A DNA stretch of 64,000 bases from Streptomyces sp. NBC_00457 (GCF_036014015.1 NZ_CP107905.1:620001-684000); one strand, 5' to 3'; shown: positions 41,625 to 51,696, counted from the stretch's first letter. Notes: generated by a model from the sequence alone, not told the origin. Numbers and translations: made by a program.

Positions 41625-42389
41625 TCAGTCCACCGTGGGCATCAAGGGCACCACGAACTTGTAGCGGGAGCCGCGGTACACGGAGTGCACCCACTCCACA
41701 GGTCTGCCGTCCGCGTCGTACGAGTGCCGGGAGAGCAGCAGCATCGGTAGGCCCACTGCCGTCGCCAGCAGGGCGGCCTCGCGCGGGGTGGCGAGCGATG
41801 TCTCGATGCCCTCCTCGGCTTCCGCGAGGTGCACGCCGTAGCCCTCGGCGAGCGCCGTGTACAGGGATCTGTGTCTGGCCAGCGACTCGCGCAGACCGGG
41901 GAAGCGCCGTGCCGACAGGTGCGTCGTCTCGATCGCCATGGGCTCGCCGCTGGCCAGTCGCAGCCGTTCGATACGCAGCACGCCTTCGCCGACATCGATG
42001 TCGAGCAGCTCCGACAGCTTCTTGTTCGCTTCGGCCTCGGCGATGTCCAGCAGACGCGAATCGGGTTCGAGCCCTTGGGCCTGCATGTCCTCGGTGTGGG
42101 AGGTGAGTCGGAGCGTGCGGTAGAGCTTCGGCCGTGCAATGAACGTGCCCTTTCCATGAACGCGGTCCAGCCGGCCTTCGCCCACGAGCTCCTGCAACGC
42201 CTGCCGGACGGTGGTGCGCGAGGTGTCGAGCCGGACGGCGAGTAATCGCTCGGCGGGCATGCGCGAACCGGGTCTCAGCGCCTGAGCGATGTTGAGGACC
42301 TGCTGCTTGACGCGGTAGTACTTCGGCACTCGCGCGATGCTGCCGGGAGCCCCGGTGTCGCGCTGGGCGCTGCTGACGTCGGTGCTCAT
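41625..42389 (-). CDS. GntR/HutC-family regulator, DasR paralogue
   Basis: A 254-residue protein very close in layout to DasR, the N-acetylglucosamine-sensing regulator. It opens MSTDVSSAQ, has [11 protein letters not shown], the helix-turn-helix [30 protein letters not shown], and the effector-domain signatures [40 protein letters not shown] and [21 protein letters not shown]. It is divergent from a NagZ-type gene across 318 bp that hold dre-like sites, so it probably represses itself and that gene and responds to an amino-sugar phosphate. Whether it is DasR itself or a second copy cannot be decided here; differences in the first 100 residues favour a paralogue. Confidence 0.88.
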   Translation of the reverse strand: MSTDVSSAQRDTGAPGSIARVPKYYRVKQQVLNIAQALRPGSRMPAERLLAVRLDTSRTTVRQALQELVGEGRLDRVHGKGTFIARPKLYRTLRLTSHTEDMQAQGLEPDSRLLDIAEAEANKKLSELLDIDVGEGVLRIERLRLASGEPMAIETTHLSARRFPGLRESLARHRSLYTALAEGYGVHLAEAEEGIETSLATPREAALLATAVGLPMLLLSRHSYDADGRPVEWVHSVYRGSRYKFVVPLMPTVD

Positions 42390-42443
42390 GGCTTGCCTTT
42401 CGAGTGCGCTCGAAGGTATCCCGTTATAGCCCCCAACTGCCTT

Positions 42444-42458
42444 GTGGTCTAGTCCAGA
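42444..42458. promoter_or_regulatory. dre-like site 1
   Basis: GTGGTCTAGTCCAGA matches the DasR-responsive element A(G/C)TGGTCTAGACCA(G/C)T with a few changes. It lies 55 bp upstream of the DasR-like gene start, fitting autoregulation. Confidence 0.7.
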
Positions 42459-42545
42459 TGAGGGTGTGTGCTCCAGGCGGGAGGTCGTCCCGTGACCTTC
42501 TCGGCACCGTCAGCGCAGCCTGCTGGGCCACCTTGACGTTGGTTG

Positions 42546-42561
42546 AAAGTCTAGACCAAGC
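42546..42561. promoter_or_regulatory. dre-like site 2
   Basis: AAAGTCTAGACCAAGC keeps the GTCTAGACCA core of the dre element. It is about 147 bp upstream of the GH3 gene. Confidence 0.7.
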
Positions 42562-42570
42562 TTCCTCGCG

Positions 42571-42584
42571 TAGGTCTACACCAT
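42571..42584. promoter_or_regulatory. dre-like site 3 (weak)
   Basis: TAGGTCTACACCAT resembles a degraded dre element, 10 bp after site 2 and roughly one helical turn away, so two dimers could bind side by side. Confidence 0.45.
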
Positions 42585-42707
42585 TCGGCGCAATCCGTGG
42601 CGGCGGACACGCCCAAGACCTCGTCGAGGCCTCACCGTGCCGGGCCGGGCGGCGAAGGGGCGCCCCGACGCCGTGGCGGGTGCCGCCCGTGAAGGGATCA
42701 CCCTCCG

Positions 42708-44198
42708 ATGACAGTTTTCGCCACCGTCGACGACACCCTCACCCGAGACTCTCTCGCGGTGCTCCAACCAGGGTTCGACGGCACCACCGCGCCCGACTGG
42801 GTACGCCGCCGCATCGGCGAAGGGCTCGCCACCGTGGCCCTGTTCGGCCGCAACGTCGTCTCTCACGGGCAAGTCGCCGCGCTCACCGCTCAGTTGCGAG
42901 CGGAACAGGACGATCTCCTGGTCGCCATCGACGAGGAGAGCGGTGATGTGACCCGGCTGGACGTCCGCACGGGCTCCTCGTTTCCCGGCAACCACGCCCT
43001 CGGCGCGGTCGACGACCCGGACCTCACCCGGCGTGTCGCAAAAGCGCTGGGCCGGCGCCTGGCCGAGTGCGGGGTGAACCTCAACTGGGCGCCGTCCGCC
43101 GACGTCAACGCCAACCCCGACAACCCGGTCATCGGCGTACGTTCCTTCGGCGCGGACACCGGCCTCGTGGCCCGGCACACGGCCGCCTATGTGCAGGGCA
43201 TGCAGTCCAGCGGCGTCGCCGCCTGCACCAAGCACTTCCCCGGCCACGGCGACACCAACGTCGACTCCCACGACGCGGTACCGCGCATCGACGTCGACGA
43301 GGACACGCTGCGCGGACGCGAGTTGATGCCCTTCCGGGCGGCCATCGAGGCCGGCACCCGCGCCGTCATGAGCGCGCACATACTCGTCCCCGCCCTGGAC
43401 CCCGAGCGTCCCGGGACGCTCTCGCGCCGCATCCTCACCGACCTGCTGCGCGGCGAACTGGGTTACGGCGGGCTGATCGTCACCGACGGCATGGAAATGC
43501 GCGCCATCTCGGGGCCTTACGGTCTGGAGCGGGGTGTGGTCCTGGCGCTCGCGGCAGGCGCCGACGCCATCTGCGTGGGCGGCGGGCTGTGCGACGAGGG
43601 CACGGTGCTGAAGCTCAGGGACGCGCTCGTGGCCGCCGTACGGTCCGGCGAGCTCCCCGAGGAACGACTGGCCGATGCCGCCGCCCGGGTGCGGCAGTTG
43701 GCGCGGTGGACCGCCGAGGCCGGGCGGGTCACGGCTACGGGGTCGGCCCTCGATCCGGAGATCGGACTGGTCGCGGCTCGCCGTGCGCTGGCCGTGACGC
43801 GTGTCGGGCCTGCCGCCCCGGTAGACGGGCCCGTGTATGTGGCGGCATTCAGTCCGGCCGCGAACATCGCCGTCGGAGACCAGACGCCCTGGGGAGTCGG
43901 AGTCGAGCTCGAGCGGCTGCTGCCGGGCACCGCAACCGGCTCCTTCACCGGCGCCGACGCGGGCGAGGAGGCGCTGCGGGCGGCGGACGGCCGTCGTATC
44001 GTCGCGGTGGTCCGGGACGAGCACCGGCATCCCTGGATGCGCTCAGCCCTGGACGTCCTGCTCGCCGCGCGCCCGGACTCCCTCGTGGTCGAGATGGGCG
44101 TGCCGCAGTCCCCGCCACGGGGTGCCGTGCACATCGCCACCCACGGAGCCGCCCGGGTCTGCGGCCTGGCGGCGGCGGAGGCGATCGTCGCGGGCTGA
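42708..44198 (+). CDS. GH3 beta-N-acetylhexosaminidase, NagZ type
   Basis: A 496-residue enzyme that would release N-acetylglucosamine from chitobiose or cell-wall muropeptides. The NagZ signature KHFPGHGDTNVDSHDAVP (about 175), which carries the His-Asp acid/base dyad unique to this GH3 branch, is present; VTDGMEMRAI later holds the nucleophile Asp. FPGNHALGAVDD precedes it. The C-terminal 140 residues form a second small domain (PVYVAAFSPAANIAVGDQ). There is no signal peptide, so it acts in the cytosol. The upstream dre-like sites fit control by amino sugars. Confidence 0.92.
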   Translation: MTVFATVDDTLTRDSLAVLQPGFDGTTAPDWVRRRIGEGLATVALFGRNVVSHGQVAALTAQLRAEQDDLLVAIDEESGDVTRLDVRTGSSFPGNHALGAVDDPDLTRRVAKALGRRLAECGVNLNWAPSADVNANPDNPVIGVRSFGADTGLVARHTAAYVQGMQSSGVAACTKHFPGHGDTNVDSHDAVPRIDVDEDTLRGRELMPFRAAIEAGTRAVMSAHILVPALDPERPGTLSRRILTDLLRGELGYGGLIVTDGMEMRAISGPYGLERGVVLALAAGADAICVGGGLCDEGTVLKLRDALVAAVRSGELPEERLADAAARVRQLARWTAEAGRVTATGSALDPEIGLVAARRALAVTRVGPAAPVDGPVYVAAFSPAANIAVGDQTPWGVGVELERLLPGTATGSFTGADAGEEALRAADGRRIVAVVRDEHRHPWMRSALDVLLAARPDSLVVEMGVPQSPPRGAVHIATHGAARVCGLAAAEAIVAG

Positions 44199-44358
44199 CC
44201 TCCCACCGTCGTACGACGTTCCGGGCCGCGCGGAAGAACCGAACCTCGCGCGTCCTGGAACGTTCGCCCAGGTGAAGGCAGCGTTGCCCGCGTGCTCAAC
44301 AACCGGCAGTTGACAGGCAGTTGGCGGCAACTTCGGCCGATTCTGATTGACACCCTCA

Positions 44359-44374
44359 ACTGGTCCAGTCCAGT
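44359..44374. promoter_or_regulatory. dre-like operator ahead of the five-gene biosynthetic operon
   Basis: ACTGGTCCAGTCCAGT agrees with the dre consensus at 14 of 16 positions. It lies at the centre of a longer inverted repeat (CCTCAA at 44354 to TTGAGG at 44380), 84 bp upstream of the dioxygenase start. Confidence 0.7.
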
Positions 44375-44457
44375 TTGAGGGAACCTCAGTTCGGTCAAAT
44401 CCGGCGTTCTGAGGTTTCACTCGGCCACTGAGCACCCGAGCCTTGGAGTGATTGCAC

Positions 44458-45489
44458 ATGCCGACACCCGCCCCCTTCCTGTACAGGGCCTTATCGGAAC
44501 GCCCGTACTTCAGTGCCGACGGCGAGACCTACCTCGCGCAGACGCAACTGCGGGACATCGAAAAGTCACGACCGCTGCGCGTGCTGTCGGAGGAGGACTT
44601 CGCCTTCTGGCAGACCTACGGTTACGTGGTCGTCAGGGACGCCATCTCGCCGGGCGCCGCGAAGAGCCTGCTCGAATTCGCCTGGGAGTTCCAGGGCCTT
44701 GATCCGGACCGGCCCGAAACCTGGTACGAGGAGCGGGAGTTCCGCTCGGACCTGGACCGTGACCTGCATGTCTACGGCTTTGTCGAGGCGTACCACCACC
44801 AGCTCATCTGGGACAACCGGCAGACCGAGCGGGTCTACGACGCCTTCGTCGATGTGTGGGACTGCGAGGAGCTGTGGGTCACGCTCGACCGGCTGAACCT
44901 CAACCCGCCCAATCGGGGCAGCCGTTCGCGTTCCCTCATCGAACCCACCGACGAGGGCTTCGACATCGAGCTGCACTGGGACGTCGACACCACCCTCGGC
45001 GTGCTGCCGCAGCGGATCCAGGGCATCGTGGCCCTCAATGACACCGAACCCGAACTCGGCGGATTCCAGTGCGCGCCCGACCTGTTCCGGCAGTTCGAGG
45101 AGTGGCGGATCGCCCAGCCGGCCGGCCGCGATCCGATCAGGCCCGCGGTCGACCGCGGGGAGTTCCCGGTGGTCCGTCCCGATCTGAGCGCAGGCGACCT
45201 GCTGATCTTCAACGGTCTGCTGGCCCACGGCGTCGCGCCCAACCTCTCCGACAACGGTGTCCGGGCCGTGCAGTACCTCTCGATGATGCCGGCGCTCGAG
45301 GAGCACGAGGAACTGCGGTCCTCCCGCGTCGAGTCGTGGCGGACGCTCAGCACACCGGACTGGAACGGGACGCTGCTCGGCGACGCGCAGCGGCACGAAT
45401 CTGTGCGGTACGGCCCCGCCACGCTCAACGACCTGGGCAGGAAACTCCTGGGACTTCAGTCCTGGAGCGGACAAGAGAGCACGAAGTGA
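44458..45489 (+). CDS. Phytanoyl-CoA dioxygenase family (PhyH) Fe(II)/2-oxoglutarate oxygenase
   Basis: A 343-residue non-haem iron oxygenase expected to hydroxylate a small molecule. The facial triad is visible as HWDVD (H and D, about 172-174) and a distal His in NGLLAHGVAPN (about 256), with a following Arg (NGVRAVQYLS) for 2-oxoglutarate. FWQTYGYVVVRDAISPGAAKSLLEF is the family's usual opening. The ATG at 44458 has GGAG 9 bp upstream. It is the first gene of an operon in which each gene overlaps the next by 4-16 bp. The substrate is likely the product of, or feed to, the decarboxylase two genes down. Confidence 0.9.
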   Translation: MPTPAPFLYRALSERPYFSADGETYLAQTQLRDIEKSRPLRVLSEEDFAFWQTYGYVVVRDAISPGAAKSLLEFAWEFQGLDPDRPETWYEEREFRSDLDRDLHVYGFVEAYHHQLIWDNRQTERVYDAFVDVWDCEELWVTLDRLNLNPPNRGSRSRSLIEPTDEGFDIELHWDVDTTLGVLPQRIQGIVALNDTEPELGGFQCAPDLFRQFEEWRIAQPAGRDPIRPAVDRGEFPVVRPDLSAGDLLIFNGLLAHGVAPNLSDNGVRAVQYLSMMPALEEHEELRSSRVESWRTLSTPDWNGTLLGDAQRHESVRYGPATLNDLGRKLLGLQSWSGQESTK

Positions 45490-46835
45490 ACCGAGAGACC
45501 AGCACCGACCGGATCTGCCTGACCCTCCCCACCAACAGGGCCTGTTCCCCCGCCATCGCCGAGATCAGCGAGGAGGCGGCGTACGCGGCCCGCACCTTCC
45601 CAGTCGAGGTGGATCTGCTGATCCTCGACTCCAGCGACGAGGCCACGCGGTCCGAGCACGCCCGTGTCGTCGCCGAGCTGCCCGTCACGCCGAACGTGAC
45701 CGTCCACCACCTCGACGAGGCACGGCAGCGCGACTTCCTGCGGCACGCGATCCGGCACTCCGGCCTCGCCGAGCAGGAGCGGATGCTCGAACTCATGCTG
45801 CCGGCCGACCTCTCCTACGGGGCCTGCACCAATCGCGCCTTCCTGATCGCCAGTGCGCTCGGCTGCCGGTCCGTGCACCGCAGGGACTCCGACTGCACGT
45901 ACCAAGTCTTCGACGGCGAAAAGGTCTTCCCGATCCACCACGAGCTCGCCTCGCTCGGCAAGCCCGCCTCCGAGGCATCGGCCGCCGTGTCGGAGACCGT
46001 CCTCGAGCCGGCCCACGCCCACCGTCCCGTGTCCATGGTCGGATCGTCCTTCATCGGTGAACCGTCCGTGGACATCGCCGAGATCGAGCGGCTCGACGCG
46101 GGCGTCTACCACGACGTCGTCAGCCTGTGGGGGCCCGTCGACTGGTCGGACGAGGAGAAGCGGCAGCTGGTCGACGAGTCCTTCAAGGGCGCCGGAACGG
46201 AACCCTTCACCGGCGACCACGCGACGCTGACCCTGGTCGACCCGATGCGGGTGGACATGAGCAACATCGGCTTCCACCACGAGGTGTACGAGCGGGTGCC
46301 GCTGCCGCCGGCCACCGACACCATCGGCAGCGACTACTTCCTCATCCACCTTGTCCACGACGCCGCCCTGCCCGGCGTGCTCCACAACCGCCACATCGAG
46401 AACTTCTACACGCCCTACCGCCGCACCGACGCCGGATTCAGGGCGTACCAGATGCGGTTCGTGAAGTTCCTCCTGTCCATGCTCTACCTCAACTTCGTCT
46501 ACGACAGGATGGGTTCGGCCGGCGCCGCACTGGTGGACGACCACGAGCACGTTCGTGGCGACACCATCTCCGGCTTCCTCGGGGAGAGCACGGGTCTCGA
46601 CCGTACCGACAACGTCTGGCGGCTGGACCGTGTCAGCACGTCCTACCGCAAACTGGGCGGCCGCTATGCGGAGTTCGCCGAGCTGATGGATGCGCGGCGC
46701 GAACAGCTGCTGGACGAGGCCCAGTCGGACATGGAGGACTTCGCCCTGCTGATCGACGCCTGGCCCGCGCTGGTGCGCGCCGCACGGGACACCGGCCTCA
46801 GAACCGCGGTCGGCCTCGGGAGTGCTGACGGGTGA
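45486..46835 (+). CDS. DUF6271-like protein, possibly glycosyltransferase-related
   Basis: A 449-residue soluble protein. The first 120 residues look like a nucleotide-sugar-binding alpha/beta domain (VDLLILDSSDEATRSEHARVVAELPVTPNVTVHHLDE), and ALGCRSVHRRDSDCTY resembles a D-x-D acceptor loop of GT-A enzymes. The rest is mixed with a helical tail. I believe this is the DUF6271 group, for which I know no proven activity. Its GTG overlaps the dioxygenase stop by 4 bp and it ends in a 4-bp overlap with the decarboxylase, so it belongs to the pathway. Confidence 0.75.
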   Translation: MNRETSTDRICLTLPTNRACSPAIAEISEEAAYAARTFPVEVDLLILDSSDEATRSEHARVVAELPVTPNVTVHHLDEARQRDFLRHAIRHSGLAEQERMLELMLPADLSYGACTNRAFLIASALGCRSVHRRDSDCTYQVFDGEKVFPIHHELASLGKPASEASAAVSETVLEPAHAHRPVSMVGSSFIGEPSVDIAEIERLDAGVYHDVVSLWGPVDWSDEEKRQLVDESFKGAGTEPFTGDHATLTLVDPMRVDMSNIGFHHEVYERVPLPPATDTIGSDYFLIHLVHDAALPGVLHNRHIENFYTPYRRTDAGFRAYQMRFVKFLLSMLYLNFVYDRMGSAGAALVDDHEHVRGDTISGFLGESTGLDRTDNVWRLDRVSTSYRKLGGRYAEFAELMDARREQLLDEAQSDMEDFALLIDAWPALVRAARDTGLRTAVGLGSADG

Positions 46836-48016
46836 GCACGGACCTGGACACGCGGCTGGCCGGCGCACTGGCCGCCGCGTCGTCGGACTGCATCGTCTTC
46901 GACCTCACGGGGATCGCGGGCCAGTACGACCACCTGATGCGTGAACTGCCGGATGTCACCATCCGGTTCGCGATGAAGGCGTGTCCCGTCGACGAGGTAC
47001 TGACCTGCCTCGCGGACCGGGGCGCCGGCTTCGACGCGGCGAGTCCGGCCGAGGTCGCACAGGCACTGCGCCTGGGCGTGCCGACGGACCGTATCCACTA
47101 CGGCAACACCATCAAGTCCGACGAGAGCATCGCGGAAGCCCACCGGCTCGGCGTGCGGACCTTCGCCACGGACAGCATGCAGGACGTGGCGGCGATTGCC
47201 ACGCACGCACCCGGAGCCCGTGTGTACTGCCGCCTCGCCACCAGCGGGGACGGAGCCCTCTGGGGCCTGAGCCGGAAGTTCGGCTGCTCACAGGACGACG
47301 CCGTGCGCGTGCTGACGGCGGCCCGCGCCGCAGGTCTCACCCCGGCGGGGCTGTCCGTGCACGTCGGCTCCCAGCAGATGACGTGCGAAGCCTGGCAACG
47401 GGCCGTCGACGTGCTGGCCGACACAATGCTGGCGCTGCGTGAGCAGGGCATCGTGCTGGATCACGTCAACCTCGGCGGTGGTCTGCCCGCGCTCGGTTAC
47501 CGCGACCGGCACGGCAGGAGGCTGGAGCCTCCGCTGGACAAGATGTTCACCGTCCTCCGTGAGGGCATGGAAGAGCTGCGGGACCTCAACGCCGCTCCCC
47601 TCGACTTCGTCATGGAGCCGGGCCGCCATCTGGTGGCCGACCACGGCGCCATCCGGGCGCACGTCTACCGGCTCACGGAGCGACGGCAGCCCGACGGCGA
47701 ACGCGTCCACTGGCTGTACCTGAGCTGCGGCAAGTTCAACGGCCTCTACGAGATGGACGAACTCTGCCATCGGCTCGTCTTTCCCGGTCACACAGGCGGG
47801 GAGTACGTGTCCGCCGTCGTCGCCGGTCCCACATGCGACAGCGACGACGCCTACGGGGCCGCGTACCAGCGGGTGCCCAGGGCGCTCGTATCGGGCGATC
47901 CGGTCTGGATCCTGTCCGCGGGCGCCTACGCCACCAGCTATATGACCCAGGGCTTCAACGGCTTCGGGCCGCTTCCTTACACCTTGACCGCGGGAGAGCG
48001 TGACCAGTGCCAGTAG
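46832..48016 (+). CDS. PLP-dependent fold-III amino acid decarboxylase (ornithine/diaminopimelate decarboxylase-like)
   Basis: A 394-residue alanine-racemase-fold enzyme. The PLP Lys sits in RFAMKACP (about residue 48). SVHVGSQ (about 177), NLGGGLPA and EPGRHLVA are PLP-phosphate and substrate loops, and GPTCDSDD (about 333) provides the Cys-Asp of the second subunit as in ornithine decarboxylase. It would remove CO2 from a basic or acidic amino acid, perhaps hydroxylated by the dioxygenase. Start is the GTG at 46832. The native amino acid is not clear. Confidence 0.88.
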   Translation: MSTDLDTRLAGALAAASSDCIVFDLTGIAGQYDHLMRELPDVTIRFAMKACPVDEVLTCLADRGAGFDAASPAEVAQALRLGVPTDRIHYGNTIKSDESIAEAHRLGVRTFATDSMQDVAAIATHAPGARVYCRLATSGDGALWGLSRKFGCSQDDAVRVLTAARAAGLTPAGLSVHVGSQQMTCEAWQRAVDVLADTMLALREQGIVLDHVNLGGGLPALGYRDRHGRRLEPPLDKMFTVLREGMEELRDLNAAPLDFVMEPGRHLVADHGAIRAHVYRLTERRQPDGERVHWLYLSCGKFNGLYEMDELCHRLVFPGHTGGEYVSAVVAGPTCDSDDAYGAAYQRVPRALVSGDPVWILSAGAYATSYMTQGFNGFGPLPYTLTAGERDQCQ

Positions 48017-48561
48017 GCCTCGACACCGGGATCCGCCACGTCCGCGACACCGACTGGCCGGAGATAGCCGCCCTGGAAACCACCGCGTACGCCGGCAGTT
48101 CGCTCTCCGAAGGGCAGGCGGCGCTGGAGTCCAAGGGGCACGCCTCGCCGCACACCTGCTTCGTGGTGGACATCGAGGGACGCATCGCGGGCTATCTGCT
48201 CGCCCTGCCGTATCCGATGTTCCAGTACCCGGGCCTGGCCCAGACGGAAGAGCCCGCGCACCACTCGCGCAACCTCCATCTGCACGACGTGGTCGTCGCA
48301 CCGGAGCAGCGCGGCAGGGGATGGGGAAGCAGCCTCCTGCGCCGCCTCACGGGGGCGGCGCAGCCGTCGTACGAACGCATCTCCCTCATCGCCGTAGACG
48401 GAATGGCGGCCTTCTGGGCGTCGCGTGGGTTCCGGGCCCTGTCGGCGGTCCGGCTTCCGGAGAGCTACGGCGACGATGCCGTGTACATGTCCATGGCGCT
48501 GCGCGGAAGCGGTGCCAGCCCTTCGAAGGAGGTGGTCCGGTTCCCATGCCTCGCGTCCTAG
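48007..48561 (+). CDS. GNAT-family N-acetyltransferase
   Basis: A 184-residue acetyltransferase. The acetyl-CoA loop reads VVVAPEQRGRGWGSSLLRRL (about 100), followed by ISLIAVDGMAAFWASRGFRAL. It could acetylate the amine made by the decarboxylase or confer self-protection. The GTG start lies within the end of the decarboxylase gene (10-bp overlap). Confidence 0.88.
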   Translation: MPVGLDTGIRHVRDTDWPEIAALETTAYAGSSLSEGQAALESKGHASPHTCFVVDIEGRIAGYLLALPYPMFQYPGLAQTEEPAHHSRNLHLHDVVVAPEQRGRGWGSSLLRRLTGAAQPSYERISLIAVDGMAAFWASRGFRALSAVRLPESYGDDAVYMSMALRGSGASPSKEVVRFPCLAS

Positions 48562-49757
48562 ACGACTTCAGACGTACGCAGCTGGCGATCGCGGCGCTGT
48601 TCTGTTTTCTCGGGTTCCAGTACGCCACCTGGGCGTCCCGGCTGCCCGCCCTCAAGACCCGTCTCGACCTGAACGCGGGGGAGGTGGGTCTGCTCCTGGT
48701 GGCCTGCGGAGCAGGGGCGGCAGCCTCCTTCCCCCTGGTGACCTTCCTGATGAAACGCCTGGGCACGCGGCTGCTCGCCCTGCTCTCCGGGCTGGGTCTG
48801 GTGGCGATCCTCCTCGGGCTCTCCGCGGCTCCCAACTACCCGGTGGCCCTGCTGATCATCTGCGCCGACGGCGTGGCCGTCGGCTGTCTCAACGTGGCCA
48901 TGAACGCCCAGGGCGCGACCCTGGAGTCGACGTACGGGCGTACCGCCATGACCCAGCTGCACGCCACCTTCAGCGCCGGGGCGTTCCTCGCCGCTCTGCT
49001 GTCGTCCGGCATGAACGCCGTGACCTCGAAGATCGCGCCGCACTTCGCCGCCGCGTCCGTGGTCCTCCTGGTGCTCCTCGTCTGCGCCAGGCCCCGGCTG
49101 CTGGCCGACGCGGCGAAGGACGAGCAGCCCGCCGAGGAGAAGACCGCCAAGAAGCGCCGTACCTTCACCAGGCCGTCGCGGGTGATGCTCTGGCTCGGCT
49201 GCGCCATGGCGTTCGCCGAGGTGGTCGAGGGCTCCATGAACGACTGGTCGGCGCTCTACCTCAAGGACGTGACCGGCGCATCGGCCCAGGTCGCTCCGTT
49301 GGGCATCGCCGTCATCTCGGTCATGATGGTCGTCGCGCGCCTCCTGGGCGACGGCTGGCGCAGCCGCTGGGGCGACGCCCGCGTCGTCCGCGTCGGCAGC
49401 GCGGTGGCGGGAACGGGACTGGCCCTCGCACTGCTCACCGGAGGCGTGGTGCCCGCGCTCATCGGGTTCGCGTGTGTGGGCCTGGGCGTTGCGGCCGTGG
49501 CTCCGTGCCTCTACGTCGCCGCGGCGGCAGAAGGCCCGCAGGCACTGTCGCTGGTCGCAGCCCTGGGCACCACCGGGCTGCTGGCCGGTCCCGCGCTGAT
49601 CGGGTTGGTGGCCGGCGTGAGCAGCCTGGCGTGGGGCATGGGTGTCGTGGCCGCTTCGGCCGTCATCGTCTCGGTGTGTGCCACCCGGATTCGCTGGGAC
49701 TCCGGGAACTCAGCGGGAGAATCCTCGGCTCTGACTGCCGAGCACGGCGCCGCGTGA
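48546..49757 (+). CDS. MFS transporter
   Basis: A 403-residue 12-helix MFS protein of the sugar/fucose-permease-like type: QLAIAALFCFLGFQYATWASRLPALKTRLDL, GLLLVACGAGAAASFPLVTFLMKRLG, a cytosolic linker rich in Lys (EEKTAKKRRTF), and later EGSMNDWSALYLKD. It ends the operon and overlaps the acetyltransferase gene by 16 bp; AAGGAGGTGG precedes the ATG. It would export the pathway product. Confidence 0.88.
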   Translation: MPRVLDDFRRTQLAIAALFCFLGFQYATWASRLPALKTRLDLNAGEVGLLLVACGAGAAASFPLVTFLMKRLGTRLLALLSGLGLVAILLGLSAAPNYPVALLIICADGVAVGCLNVAMNAQGATLESTYGRTAMTQLHATFSAGAFLAALLSSGMNAVTSKIAPHFAAASVVLLVLLVCARPRLLADAAKDEQPAEEKTAKKRRTFTRPSRVMLWLGCAMAFAEVVEGSMNDWSALYLKDVTGASAQVAPLGIAVISVMMVVARLLGDGWRSRWGDARVVRVGSAVAGTGLALALLTGGVVPALIGFACVGLGVAAVAPCLYVAAAAEGPQALSLVAALGTTGLLAGPALIGLVAGVSSLAWGMGVVAASAVIVSVCATRIRWDSGNSAGESSALTAEHGAA

Positions 49758-49776
49758 GCGCTTGAACTATGCGGTT

Positions 49777-51696
49777 CATCGAGGGTGCCCGAGGGCCGTG
49801 GCCGTGGCCAGGTCGTCGAGGTGCCGGGCGACCGGGCCCAGGGTGAGCAGACCGCTGCCCGCACCGGCCAACTCCGCCGCCGCGGGGGTGAGTTCGGTGT
49901 GGGCGCGCTCCATCGTGGCACGGTCGCCGACGGCGACGGCCGCTCGTGCGACCAGGCACCACAGGGCCTCGAACAGCAGGTCGCGCGGGGGCCGGAAGCC
50001 GCTGCAGGGCTGCCGCGACCCAGTCGCCGCGGTCGCGGGCCAGCAGCACCAGTGGGCGGACCCATGGTTCGTACGGTCCCCAGTCGGTGTCTTCGTCGGC
50101 TTGCGCGGGCTGCGCGTGCCGTACGCGGACGCACAGCAGGGCGAGCGGCAGCAGCCCGCGCTCCAGCCCGGGCATGCCGCATCCCTCCAGCAGTGCGGCG
50201 GCTTCCTGGTAGGCCGCCGCCGCCTCGGCCGCAGGCCTCCCGCCGGTCGCGGCGAGCCGCAGGGCCCGGTACCAACGGGTGAACACGCCTACCAGCGGCA
50301 GCTCATGACGCTCGGCCAGTTGGTCCGCATCGGCCGCGTGACGGTCCGCCCCGGGGGAGTCGCCGAGCGCGCCGCGGGCCTGGAGCCGGATGAGGTGTCC
50401 GAGCACCTCCCAGGTGGCCAGACCGTTCCGTGCCGACAGGGCCACCTGTTCGGCACCGATCGAGTCGCGGAGCGGGGCAAGCCCGGCGCGCTGGAAGCTC
50501 TGCATGAACACGGCGTTGAGGGCGAACGCCAGCAGCGTGGGGTCGTCCAGGCTGCGGGCGATCTCCTCGGCCTCTCGGGCGGCCTCGTGGCCACGGGGTG
50601 AGTGGGTGCCGCGGGACTCCAGGGCGATCGTGGCCAGCAGGCGGGCCCGCGCCGCAGGGTGCGCGCCCGGAAGAAAGGCGGCGAGGGTGCGCTCGGCCGC
50701 CGCCACCACGCCGGCGGCCTGCTCCGGGTCGTCGACACGGGTCCAGATGGCCGGCACGTCGTACGCACCGATCACCCGGGCGGTCACTTCCGGATCGCCC
50801 AGCTCCTCCGCCGCCGTGATGGCCGCGACGCGGTGCCGACGGGCGGCCAGCAGCCCGTCGCCTCCGGTCACTGCGAAGTTGCGCAGCAGGCCCACGGTCG
50901 AGTCGAGTCGCGCCCGGGTGCCGCTGGTGACGGAGCGGTCGTACGCCGCGGTCGCCTCGGCCCACACCTGCGCCGGACCGCCCATGCGGGGGCGCGATCG
51001 AGGTGCGGTGCGTGTTCGAGGATGTCCGCCTCAAGACGGCGCAGCCCGGGACCCGGATCCAGTCCCAGCTGCTCTCTGAGGAGCGTGCGTGCCCGGCGCA
51101 GCACCGCGAGGGCGTCGCTCTGGCGGCCGGTGCGGTACAGCGCGAGGGCCAGCAGCCGCCAGGCCTCCTCGCGCGACGGGTGATCAGCGACGTGCGCGTC
51201 CAGGTCGGGTACCGTCTCGGCGGCACGTCCCAGGGCCAGCCGTGCCTCGGCCGCGCGCTCCACGATGTGCAGCCGCAGCTCGCCCAGGCGGGAGCCGTCC
51301 GCACGGGCCCAGCTCTCCTCGGCGAAGTCGGCGTAGGCGGGGCCGCGCCACCATCCCAGAGCCTCTTCCAACGTGGCCGGCGCATGCCGGGGCGACTCGG
51401 TCGTGGCCGCGGCCACCGCCTGCTCGAACCGCCAGGCGTCCACCGTGCCCGGCGCTGCGCGCAGCGCGTACCCGGGCCCCTCGGTGACCAGCAGCCCGGC
51501 CGGCGCACGGGGCGGGCGCGTCGGCGGGTGGGTCCTCCCACAGGTCCTCGACCAGGCGGCTGACGGGGACGATGCGGCAACGAGCGACGATCAACCTGGC
51601 CAGCACCGCTCGATGCCGCGGCCCCTTCAAGGCGATCGCATCTCCGGCACGGTCCCAGGCCGCCACCGGCCCCAGCACTCCGAGTGCGACCTCCAC
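49777..51696 (-). pseudogene. BTAD (SARP-like) transcriptional regulator with several frameshifts
   Basis: One long regulator can be rebuilt only by changing frame three times. Part 1 (51696 to about 51530) gives VEVALGVLGPVAAW and VSRLVEDLWEDPP. Part 2 (about 51500-51000) gives LLVTEGPGYALR, then the BTAD domain DAWRFEQAVAAA and EAWRLLALALYRTGRQSDALAVLRRARTLL. Part 3 (about 50990-50000) is the helical effector domain, and part 4 (to 49777) ends LAGAGSGLLTLGPVARHLDDLATA. Between parts 1 and 2 about 25 codons are missing; the other breaks fall at runs of five G/C (50994-50999 and 49987-49992). It is convergent with the five-gene operon. Confidence 0.85.
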
